From positions 62,001 to 126,000 of the forward strand of contig JAEWAK010000001.1 in assembly GCA_023391695.1 (NCBI GenBank): DNA of 64,000 nt, written 5' to 3'. Under the pieces are notes generated by a model that worked only from the letters and a program-made list of their open reading frames with translations, was not told where the DNA came from and did not search any database. The position numbers were made by a program, and so were the translations under genes. Source of the stretch: Bacillota bacterium. GTDB lineage: Bacteria; Bacillota; Clostridia; Lachnospirales; Lachnospiraceae. Shown one piece after another: positions 1 to 7,159 of this stretch. Each line of letters opens with the position of its first letter. Position 1 is the first letter of the stretch.

Positions 1-1182
1 CAGAAGCTTAAAGTACAGGAAGGACTGGCTATCACGGGAGTAAAGGGATATCTTAACGAAGAGAAAAAAGACAATGTAAGCCTTGCGTTAATCGGGGAAC
101 TGGATGCTTTGAGGATACCAAATCATGCCCATGCCGATCCTGAAACCGGTGCTGCCCACTGCTGCGGCCACCATGCCCAGCTGGCAGGCGTCATAGGGGC
201 GGCCATTGCCTTAAGCGATGAAGAAATAGCAGAAGCATTGGATGGCCAGGTAGTATTTTTTGCCGTCCCTTCGGAGGAATATGGAGAAATTGAGTTTAAA
301 AACAATCTAAAACGGGAGGGAAAAATAAGGTACGGCGGCGGCAAGAGCGAACTGATCCGCACCGGTGCTTTTGATGATGTGGATTTAAGCCTGGCGCACC
401 ATATCGGACTTGAGCCGGTATCCATAGGAAACGGTACGAATAACGGCTTTGTATCCAAGGTAATCCGCTATAAAGGAAAATCTGCCCATGCGGCAGGGTC
501 TCCCCAGCGTGGTATCAATGCCCTGAACGCGGCATCCATCGGGTTATCCGCACTGGCATTTCACAGAGAAACTTTTCAGGATAAGGACTCCGTAAGAATC
601 CATCCGATTATTACCAAGGGAGGCAACCTGGTCAATGTGGTTCCGGATGAAGCGGTAATAGAGACTCTGGTGCGGGCGTCAAACGTAGAGGCCATTTCAG
701 ATGCGGCCCGAAAAACAGACCGGGCCTTTAAAGCCGGGGCATATGCGCTGGGAGCAGGAATTGAGATAGAAACCATGCCGGGATATCTTCCTACCATAGC
801 ATATAAAGCCAATCCTCAGGTAGTGGATGCCGCAAATTTAGCCTCAGGGGGAAAATATCCCGTTGAGGAGGCAGATACGGCATTTCACAGCGGGGGTTCT
901 ACCGATTTAGGCGATTTGGAGCATCTCCAGCCGGTACTTACCTTCAGGACCGGAGGAATGAAGGACCGGGTCCATTCTGAAAATTTTGATATCATAGATG
1001 GAGAACTGGCCTATGTGGTAACTGCTAAAATATTTGCCTTAAGTGCTTACAATCTATTGAAAAACGGTGCGAAGGAAGCCAGACAGGTAGTAGATAACTA
1101 CCGGCCGGTATTTACAAAAGAAGAATATCTGGCTTATATGGAAAGCTTCATCGGCCTGGAAGTCACGGAACCGGAAATATAA
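1..1182 (+). CDS. M20-family amidohydrolase (5'-truncated by window edge)
   Basis: The frame is open from base 1, so the N-terminus lies outside the window; the TTG at 109 is only an internal codon. The protein reads as a zinc-dependent M20 aminoacylase/amidohydrolase of the AbgB or IAA-amidohydrolase type, which cleaves N-acyl or amide bonds of amino acids. Visible signs are GELDAL, the metal-binding stretch AAHCCGHHAQ, the glutamate motif VPSEEYGE, and a dimerisation domain beginning near GNGTNNGFVSKV. The C-terminal half has the conserved FHSGGSTDLGD segment. It is followed by a hairpin at 1210. The true substrate cannot be told from the sequence. A second, only distantly similar M20 enzyme lies at 55941. 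Confidence 0.85.
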   Translation, partial: QKLKVQEGLAITGVKGYLNEEKKDNVSLALIGELDALRIPNHAHADPETGAAHCCGHHAQLAGVIGAAIALSDEEIAEALDGQVVFFAVPSEEYGEIEFKNNLKREGKIRYGGGKSELIRTGAFDDVDLSLAHHIGLEPVSIGNGTNNGFVSKVIRYKGKSAHAAGSPQRGINALNAASIGLSALAFHRETFQDKDSVRIHPIITKGGNLVNVVPDEAVIETLVRASNVEAISDAARKTDRAFKAGAYALGAGIEIETMPGYLPTIAYKANPQVVDAANLASGGKYPVEEADTAFHSGGSTDLGDLEHLQPVLTFRTGGMKDRVHSENFDIIDGELAYVVTAKIFALSAYNLLKNGAKEARQVVDNYRPVFTKEEYLAYMESFIGLEVTEPEI

Positions 1183-1209
1183 AAGTTTATGCGTTCAATT
1201 AATAATAAA

Positions 1210-1251
1210 ATGGCTGCCGCAAATCAGTACTGCCGGATTTGCGGCAGCCAT
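1210..1251 (+). terminator. Hairpin after the M20 gene
   Basis: A perfect 16-bp inverted repeat (1210-1225 with 1236-1251) and a 10-nt loop lie 28 bases after the stop codon. The T tract is weak (TATCTGCTTTG), so it may terminate poorly or work on both strands. Confidence 0.6.
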
Positions 1252-1404
1252 TATCTGCTTTGTTAGGAGGTACTTTTTCAGAAGCCTGTCAGGCCGGTTC
1301 CGGAGTAATGTCTGGAATGTCCGCCGTATAGCAGCATAAATACTGAGAATAGTGATGAGTTTGAAGTGGAACTGGAAGAATCATGAAAATGCGGAGGAGA
1401 TACA

Positions 1405-1467
1405 ATGGCTAACGAAAAGAAAATTGTTAAAAAAGATTTAAAAAGAGCCTTTCCTTTAGATTTATAA
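1405..1467 (+). CDS. Possible 20-residue peptide
   Basis: An ATG with a strong GGAGGAG site 5-11 bases upstream opens a 20-codon frame for a lysine-rich peptide (starts MANEKKIV, ends AFPLDL). A short acidic open frame (ending DEFEVELEES) closes just before it with a TGA at about 1384. The two could be a tiny gene pair or the worn ends of lost genes. No family is recognised. Confidence 0.25.
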   Translation: MANEKKIVKKDLKRAFPLDL

Positions 1468-1773
1468 AAGTATAACCCAAAAATAAAAAGCAATATTGCC
1501 ATTCCCAATTCAAAATAATAAAAAACATATTTATTATATTACCCTTAAAAATACTGATTGCCATCTCCTTTGAACAAAATGTCAGCACGGATGAGTTTGA
1601 GGGGTATAATGGAGAGCGGGATATATTGGGGGATCGGCAGCAGTTTGGTATTTATTTTCCAAAATCTTGTACAGGCTTGATTTTACTGTTTAAATGCCAT
1701 ATAATTGATGCAAAAGTCAGATATATTAATAACTTAAATATAGAAGCATTAATTGATTGAAGGGAGGATTTCT
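1468..1773. other. Intergenic DNA with a stop-free stretch lacking a start
   Basis: From about 1515 to 1760 one plus-strand frame stays open (it includes TDEFEGYNGERDILGDRQQ) but has no convincing start or ribosome site. It ends immediately before the next gene. It may be the C-terminal remnant of a lost gene; no family was recognised. Confidence 0.2.
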
Positions 1774-2481
1774 ATGGACGTTCAAACAGTTTTACAGGAA
1801 CTTGAATTATTGGGTACGGAGCGAACCAAAAAAGTGTATATACAGCAGGGTGCCCACGAACCTCTTTTTGGAGTTGCAACAGGTGCGATGAAGCCAATCG
1901 TCAGGAAAATCAAGATAAATCAGGTACTTGCGGACGAGCTTTATGCTACCGGCAATTATGATGCCATGTATCTGGCCGGTATGGTTGCAGACCCAAAAGC
2001 CATGACCGAAGCGGATTATAACCGGTGGATGGAAGATGCTTATTTTTACATGATTTCAGATTTTATCGTGGCGGTAACCCTTGCGGAATCCGATATTGCC
2101 CAGGCAGTTTCCGACCGATGGATTGCTGCCGGCAAAGAATTGTATGTATCCGCCGGATATAGCTGTTATTGCTGGCTGTTGGGCAACCGCAGGGATGAGG
2201 AGTTTGATAAAGAAAAGCTGAATACCATGCTCGAAACGGTGGAGAAAACGATTCACAGCAGCCCTGACCGTGCCAAATACGCCATGAATAATTTTGTTTC
2301 GACCGTAGGCGTTTCCTATATTCCGTTGCATGAAAAAGCGGTATCGGTTGCAAATACCATCGGAACAGTGGATATTTTCAGGGGAAAAACCAAATGCAGT
2401 GTCCCTGTGGCTGCTGATGAAATCCAAAAAGCGGTGGATAAAGGTAGGCTGGGTTTCAAACGTAAAAATGTCAGGTGTTAG
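1774..2481 (+). CDS. AlkD-like DNA alkylation repair protein
   Basis: A 235-residue, mainly helical protein resembling the DNA alkylation repair (AlkD, HEAT-repeat) family, which excises N3- and N7-alkylated purines without base flipping. The ATG at 1774 is chosen over an upstream TTG at 1753 because GGGAGG at 1762-1767 lies at the right distance. Family-like segments are the N-terminal VYIQQGAHEPLFGV, a middle WMEDAYFYMISDFIV and YAMNNFVSTVG near the end. It appears monocistronic. Family assignment rests on overall pattern. Confidence 0.75.
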   Translation: MDVQTVLQELELLGTERTKKVYIQQGAHEPLFGVATGAMKPIVRKIKINQVLADELYATGNYDAMYLAGMVADPKAMTEADYNRWMEDAYFYMISDFIVAVTLAESDIAQAVSDRWIAAGKELYVSAGYSCYCWLLGNRRDEEFDKEKLNTMLETVEKTIHSSPDRAKYAMNNFVSTVGVSYIPLHEKAVSVANTIGTVDIFRGKTKCSVPVAADEIQKAVDKGRLGFKRKNVRC

Positions 2482-2608
2482 GGTATTGAAGTAGGTACAA
2501 TATGCATATAAATCGATTCGATTGCAGCGGTGTGCTAAAAGGACAAGGCAGCTTTGTTATTGCTCTTTTGGTTACCAAATAAATATGTAATGAAAAGGAG
2601 ATGCGTTT

Positions 2609-2969
2609 ATGTATTTTAGACAACTGACTCTGATAGTCAAAAATCTTGAGGAATCTATTAAATTTTATGAGGAAATTACGGAGCTGACTATTTCACGCCG
2701 TTTCAAAGAGGGAGAAGGGGAAATTGCTTTTATGGCAAACGGTAAGGGAGAAACCGGAAATTGAATTGGTTTATATGCCTCAAATGCAGAAATTTGAAGG
2801 CAGGGGCTTTTTTATTTGCTTTGTAACAGATAAGTTGGGCGCAATGCATAAGCTTGCTCAGACCAAAGGATTAAATCCTTCTGACATTCGAAACCCAGAT
2901 GCCGAAAGCCGCTATTTTTATGTCTATGATCCCAATGGAGTATCCGTACAATTGAGACAAAAACTTTAA
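2609..2969 (+). pseudogene. Glyoxalase/VOC-family gene with a frameshift
   Basis: The ATG at 2609, behind AAAAGGAG, encodes a typical VOC N-terminus (MYFRQLTLIVKNLEESIKFY) but stops at 2762. The continuation (EIELVYMPQMQKFEGRG to YDPNGVSVQLRQKL) lies in another frame through 2969. Deleting one G near 2755-2756 would join the halves into about 119 residues, the normal length for this family of metal-dependent glyoxalase or resistance proteins. It could be a real recent mutation or a sequencing error. Confidence 0.8.
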
Positions 2970-2976
2970 ACTGGAA

Positions 2977-3019
2977 ATGCCTTTATCAATATCATTTATG
3001 AATATTTTGATAAAGGCAT
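2977..3019. terminator. Bidirectional terminator between convergent genes
   Basis: A 13-bp inverted repeat (2977-2989 with 3007-3019) separates the VOC gene from the convergent regulator gene and overlaps the last codons of the latter. Confidence 0.6.
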
Positions 3020-3933
3020 ATCATATTCTCTAATCTTTTATTTACTTCCGTTCGAACATATTCGGGTTCTAAACATTCGCACTTATCGCCATACTGGAGT
3101 AACAGACCATACCCGTAATCATCCTCAATAAAAGGATAATGAACCAAAAGTTTATCTTCTTCCGCAGGTTCAATACAGGATTCATCGACCACCTCTAACA
3201 TTCTGCTGTAAAGAGACTTATCGATAAGGAGCTTAACAGTAATGATTTTTTTTCTTCCGGATTCTAATGAGCTTAATAAATCATGGGAAAAATTCCTTGT
3301 TTCAAATGTCTTTTCAAGAACATTAAGCGATGAAATCCTCAAAACTTTAAATATACGAAAATCCTGTTTTGAGGTGCAATAGCCAATCAGATACCAGTTG
3401 GAGTCTTTTAATACGAGTTGGTAAGGCTCTATTATTCTGTTGCTTTTTTTACTGTTTTGATCAGAATACTGGTATTTCAAATATCTTTTTTCATAAATAG
3501 CATTTTTAATAATTTCTAAGTTTTTATTTACATTTTTATTCCCGAACCAAGGCGTATAGTCAACCGTAATTTGGCTTGATTTCAATTCGATATCCTTGAT
3601 ATGTTCTTCCGGTACCAGACCTTTGACTTTTGCCATGGTATTAAGCAGTTCCGCACTGGATAGGGAGGCATGAACACTGCCCAGAGCCGTTAACAGTAAT
3701 GTAATATCAGATATGGTAAACAGTTTCTTGTCTATTTTATACTGTTCCATTATACTGAATCCGCCATCGGATCCGGCGGAAGCCACAATTGGAATCCCGG
3801 CTGCGTTTATTGTTTCCATATCTCTGTAAATGGTCCGGCGGGAGACCTCAAATATTCCAGACAGTACGGAAGCACTAATCACTTTGCGTTCCAGTAAAAG
3901 CATAATAATGGAAATAATCCGTTCTATTTTCAT
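2992..3933 (-). CDS. WYL-domain HTH transcriptional regulator
   Basis: A 313-residue YafY-type regulator. An N-terminal DeoR-like winged helix (SASVLSGIFEVSRRTIYRDM, then GIPIVASAGSDGGF) is followed by a ligand-sensing WYL domain containing IIEPYQLVLKDSNWYLIGYC and a C-terminal WCX-like region. The ATG at 3933 is preferred to the GTG nine bases upstream, because AGGTG then sits as a ribosome site. It is transcribed away from the PNPOx-like gene at 4056 and probably controls that gene and itself. The effector is unknown. Confidence 0.85.
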   Translation of the reverse strand: MKIERIISIIMLLLERKVISASVLSGIFEVSRRTIYRDMETINAAGIPIVASAGSDGGFSIMEQYKIDKKLFTISDITLLLTALGSVHASLSSAELLNTMAKVKGLVPEEHIKDIELKSSQITVDYTPWFGNKNVNKNLEIIKNAIYEKRYLKYQYSDQNSKKSNRIIEPYQLVLKDSNWYLIGYCTSKQDFRIFKVLRISSLNVLEKTFETRNFSHDLLSSLESGRKKIITVKLLIDKSLYSRMLEVVDESCIEPAEEDKLLVHYPFIEDDYGYGLLLQYGDKCECLEPEYVRTEVNKRLENMICLYQNIHK

Positions 3934-3961
3934 TTCTATCACCTAAATTATTTTTTTATTT

Positions 3962-3990
3962 ATCATACAATGTTGACATACTGTTGTCAA
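3962..3990 (-). promoter_or_regulatory. Promoter of the WYL regulator with palindromic -35 region
   Basis: On the minus strand TTGACA (3990-3985) and TATGAT (3967-3962) are separated by 17 bases. The -35 box is half of an inverted repeat, TTGACA-6 nt-TGTCAA at 3973-3990, lying in the shared divergent region. It could be the regulator's own operator. Confidence 0.7.
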
Positions 3991-4055
3991 GGTGCCTGTG
4001 TTATACTTCCATTGTACCCACGAAAAAATACAATAATATTAAAGGAGAGAAATAC

Positions 4056-4475
4056 ATGGATTTTAAGAAAGAGTTTACGAGAATTATGGAAAGTGCCGTT
4101 GAACTTGCATTGGCAACATCTGTTGACAGTGCTCCGAATGTAAGAATTGTAACCTTTTATTATGATGATACTAAGGATGGTGCAGCTTATATTGCAACCT
4201 ATAATCAGTCTCCTAAGACGGAGGAGTTTGCTAAAAATAATAAAGTAGCATTTACTACGATTCCTGTCGGTTCGGATGCAGTAAGGGTTACGAATGCGAT
4301 AATCCAGAAGAGCGAGCTTACAGTTCATGATTTGAAAGATAAATTTATCAGTAAATTTCCGGGTTTTCAAGCTACTTATGATTATGCTGGGCCTACGATG
4401 GCAATTTATGAAATTCATTTTAAAGAAGCCGATGTAATTGTAGGTTTCAATAACACAGATAAGATTTCATTATAA
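4056..4475 (+). CDS. Pyridoxamine 5'-phosphate oxidase-like flavin-fold protein
   Basis: A 139-residue single-domain protein of the PNPOx-like split-barrel family, whose members bind FMN, F420 or haem. Typical features are LALATSVDSAPNVRIVTFYY near the N-terminus and a C-terminal strand MAIYEIHFKEADVIVG. The ATG at 4056 follows AAAGGAGAG; an upstream in-frame start at 3984 would overlap the divergent operator and is rejected. Divergence from the WYL regulator suggests a regulated pair. The substrate is not predictable. Confidence 0.75.
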   Translation: MDFKKEFTRIMESAVELALATSVDSAPNVRIVTFYYDDTKDGAAYIATYNQSPKTEEFAKNNKVAFTTIPVGSDAVRVTNAIIQKSELTVHDLKDKFISKFPGFQATYDYAGPTMAIYEIHFKEADVIVGFNNTDKISL

Positions 4476-4483
4476 TGAGATAG

Positions 4484-4523
4484 ACAAAGCAGACAATTTT
4501 TACCAGGTCTGCTTTGTTTTTTT
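4484..4523 (+). terminator. Rho-independent terminator
   Basis: A 10-bp stem (4484-4493 with 4508-4517) is followed by a run of T to 4523, nine bases after the stop codon of the PNPOx-like gene. Confidence 0.85.
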
Positions 4524-4762
4524 GAAGAAGATGGTAAATCATGACAAAAAAATGTAAAAAAAATTGTTGATAATCGCCGTTGGTGACGAGGAAAAATTAA
4601 TGCTAAAATTAATTTGTGTTGAACCGGTTAGCATCTTAATATTAAGTTTATATATTATCAAAGGTTGATATGGATCTGATACGGTTCATCTAATATATTA
4701 TAGAAGGAGAAGAAAAATGGAAAAACTGTAACTAATATCGATCAAGAAATAAGAAGGGAAAA

Positions 4763-4801
4763 ATGAGAAATCTTAGATTTCACAGAAGGAGTATCATATG
4801 A
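4763..4801 (+). CDS. Possible 12-residue leader peptide
   Basis: An ATG behind AAGAAGGG opens a 12-codon, arginine-rich frame (MRNLRFHRRSII) whose TGA overlaps the ATG of the following dehydrogenase. A still shorter start-stop (MEKL) with a good ribosome site lies at about 4717. These could couple translation or be remnants. Confidence 0.25.
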   Translation: MRNLRFHRRSII

Positions 4802-5874
4802 CTGATAAGCAGATTAAAGTTCTCATCATTGGAGGCGCAGGCATGGAAGGACGCCTTATCACAAAATATCTCACAGAACGTGGAGCTACCGTCGTGGCAT
4901 CTCTCGGTAGGAAAAGCCATTTAGGAGAAGATATCGGAACTCTCGCAGGAATTGATCCACTCGGGGTGAAGCTTGAATCAGCCGATGATTTGGAAGTAGT
5001 TCTTGAACGCGTCAAGCCGGACATTGCAGTAAATTGTGCTGGTGAATTCGAAGAAATTGCACCACAGGTTCGCACCTGTATCAATCACAATGCCAATGTC
5101 ATTATGCTTGCAGGCGATGGGGTATTCCCATGGCTCAACAATCCGGAGCTATCCGATGAACTTAACCAAGCAGCAAAGGAGCATCAGGTCTCACTTTTCG
5201 CCGCTGGAATCCAAGATGTTAACTGGTTGAATCTTGCAGTTGTCTTATCTGGTAACGCTCATGCCATCAACGCCATTTACGGCGAAAGCTGGTGCCTGCT
5301 TGATTACTGCGGTCCCGCTGAGAGAAGGAATATGGGAATCGGACTTTCTTCTGAGGCGTTCTACGAACTCCACAAGGATGAAGAATCCCCTCGTAGTCCA
5401 TACGTGTACAGTCTTTACCAAATTGCTAAGCAACTTGGATTAAACATCACCAAAGAAGTGAACGCCCGTCGTGAGCCGATTTTTGCTAAAACAAACTACT
5501 ACCACGAATTTGTCGGAGAAATCAAAGAAGGACATGTCATTGGTTGCCGTCTGGAAACCAACATTGAGACACAGGAAGGTGTTCAGATTGATGGTGTCTT
5601 TGTCTACACATTTGCCCAGGAAGGTGATACGGGCAAGCAAATCTGGCGTTTTGACGGTGACCCGCCATTCGAATATTGCTCTCCGGATCCACGAGGCGAT
5701 CTCAGTACATCCGCATCTGTCGTCAACCGACTTGCCGATGTTATTAATGCCTGTCGTAATTATACCAGCAAAGATAACAAGATCATTTCAAAGGAACAAT
5801 GCCAATTTGGTATTGTCCCTTTGTTTTTTGGGAAGGTTGTATTTCTACAATTAAACTTATATTTGGAAATGTAA
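4798..5874 (+). CDS. DapB-like / 2,4-diaminopentanoate dehydrogenase-like oxidoreductase
   Basis: A 358-residue NAD(P)-dependent dehydrogenase. The Rossmann motif IIGGAGMEGR lies near residues 9-18. A DapB-type middle (PDIAVNCAGEFEEIAPQVRT, later LDYCGPAERRNMGI) suggests the family of 2,4-diaminopentanoate dehydrogenase, an enzyme of ornithine fermentation. Its codons (CTC, GTC, CGT, CGC) differ from its neighbours, hinting at transfer. The frame runs through a terminator-like hairpin at 5789, so roughly the last 30 residues (rich in F, L, V) look like read-through after loss of the original stop. It may be a C-terminally damaged gene. The exact substrate is uncertain. Confidence 0.65.
   Translation: MTDKQIKVLIIGGAGMEGRLITKYLTERGATVVASLGRKSHLGEDIGTLAGIDPLGVKLESADDLEVVLERVKPDIAVNCAGEFEEIAPQVRTCINHNANVIMLAGDGVFPWLNNPELSDELNQAAKEHQVSLFAAGIQDVNWLNLAVVLSGNAHAINAIYGESWCLLDYCGPAERRNMGIGLSSEAFYELHKDEESPRSPYVYSLYQIAKQLGLNITKEVNARREPIFAKTNYYHEFVGEIKEGHVIGCRLETNIETQEGVQIDGVFVYTFAQEGDTGKQIWRFDGDPPFEYCSPDPRGDLSTSASVVNRLADVINACRNYTSKDNKIISKEQCQFGIVPLFFGKVVFLQLNLYLEM
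5789..5829 (+). terminator. Terminator-like hairpin inside the 3' end of the dehydrogenase frame
   Basis: Complementary arms 5789-5805 and 5807-5823, with two G-U pairs, are followed by TTTTTT. This is a good intrinsic terminator, but it lies within an open frame, which suggests the frame originally ended upstream. Confidence 0.65.
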
Positions 5875-5892
5875 AGCAGGAGGAAAAAATAA

Positions 5893-6405
5893 GTGTTTCT
5901 GATTAATACTTATATTATTTATGGTGCGGCCGGCATCTGCCAGGTTAAAGATATTGGTAATCTTAAAATTGAAGGCATGGAATCTAAGAAACTATATTAT
6001 ACATTGGAGCCTTTGCATTCAAAAGGGGGGACTATTTATACTCCCGTGGACAATAATAAAGTAGTAATGCGAAAAATCATAACAAAAGAAGATGCATGGA
6101 AATTAGTTCAGGATGTTCCAAACATGGAAGCCATCTGTGCAATAGATGATAAAAGATGTGAACAGATATATAAAGAATTATTAAAGAAATACGAATGCCG
6201 TGATTTAGTAAAGTTATATAAATGCCTGTATTTAAAGAAAGACCAGCGAAATACCAAGAACAAGAAATTATCCGCTCTCGATAATAAATATTTAAATTTT
6301 ACAGGAGACAGGTTATTCGAAGAGTTGGCTTTATCTCTTGAAATGTCGCGGGATGAGGTAGAAGAAATAATAATTGAAAAAATGAAAGCACCTGCAAAAG
6401 GTTAG
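5893..6405 (+). CDS. CarD-like transcriptional regulator
   Basis: A 170-residue protein starting with GTG behind AGGAGG (5880-5885). Its first 60 residues match the CarD/CdnL/TRCF RNA-polymerase interaction domain: GAAGICQVKDI, then YYTLEPLHSKGGTIYTPVDN and VVMRKIITKEDAWKLV. The remainder is helical (KYECRDLVKLYKCLYLKK, SLEMSRDEVEEII), as in the DNA-binding C-terminal domain of CarD proteins. These bind the RNAP beta subunit and stabilise promoter open complexes. It is probably its own unit; the start is the only one with a good ribosome site. Confidence 0.85.
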   Translation: MFLINTYIIYGAAGICQVKDIGNLKIEGMESKKLYYTLEPLHSKGGTIYTPVDNNKVVMRKIITKEDAWKLVQDVPNMEAICAIDDKRCEQIYKELLKKYECRDLVKLYKCLYLKKDQRNTKNKKLSALDNKYLNFTGDRLFEELALSLEMSRDEVEEIIIEKMKAPAKG

Positions 6406-6456
6406 ATTATATAAAAATAATAAAATTCCATAGTAATTAAGAAGATCATGGATTAA

Positions 6457-6630
6457 AAGACAGGTGTCAGGCAGGAAAATGGACGTAAAAGAAACAGAGA
6501 AGCTTGCGAAGAATTGGAAACGGTTCTTGATGATATAAGGAAATTAGAGTTGAATTCTATGACACCTGTTGATGCATTAAATTATTTGTCTGATTTATAT
6601 AAAAAAGTAAAAGTCAGTAAAAAAGAGTAG
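6457..6630 (+). pseudogene. Remnant of a MutS C-terminus
   Basis: A frame without its own start encodes EELETVLDDIRKLELNSM followed by TPVDALNYLSDLYKKV. This is the pattern seen at the extreme C-terminus of the mismatch-repair ATPase MutS (an ...I.xLDINSMTPMEALN... tail). No ATPase part is present nearby. It is called a remnant on this tail alone, so confidence is moderate. Confidence 0.5.
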
Positions 6631-6823
6631 TCTGGCAACAGGTTAACTGCTTACTTAGATAATAATTTTATTGTAATATTGCACAAAAAATGAACGGATC
6701 ATATACGAACAAATAACCAAACTTTAGTGAAAACGTAAGTTTTTACTTTCGAAAAAAGTATAATATTGATAAAATATAGTGTAGTAGGCATCGTTTTGGA
6801 CTTGATAAATAAACATTATTTGA

Positions 6824-7141
6824 GGAAAATCCGGACATGCGGTACTTAAAAAATTTGATTATCATAAGGGATATAAGTTCAGTACTTATGCAACCTGGTG
6901 GATAAGACAGGCAATCACAAGGGCAATTGCCGACCAATCCAGGACTATAAGAATTCCGGTACATTTGAAAGAGCAGATGAACCGGATCAGCGGTTGTTCA
7001 AGAAGATTTCTCTCAGATACCGGCAGAGACCCAACTGTTGCTGAGCTGGCAGAGCTTATGGGTATGCAGAAGAAAAAGCTGGAAGAGATCGTGAAGCCGC
7101 AAAAAGATACACAGAATTTAAGGGCATATTTAGAGAATTAA
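6824..7141 (+). pseudogene. Fragment of a primary sigma-70 factor (rpoD-like)
   Basis: The frame (aaa at 6851 onward) encodes KFDYHKGYKFSTYATWWIRQ and AITRAIADQSRTIRIPVHLK. This is the core-binding and -10 recognition part of region 2 of primary sigma factors, followed by a region 3-like GRDPTVAELAELMGM. There is no region 1 and no region 4. The sequence ends in QKDTQNLRAYLEN, unlike RpoD. A stop (TGA 6821-6823) precedes it and no start is visible. It is therefore a decayed or truncated copy. It lies immediately upstream of uvrA. Confidence 0.85.
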
Positions 7142-7159
7142 AATTTAGAAGGGAACCCT

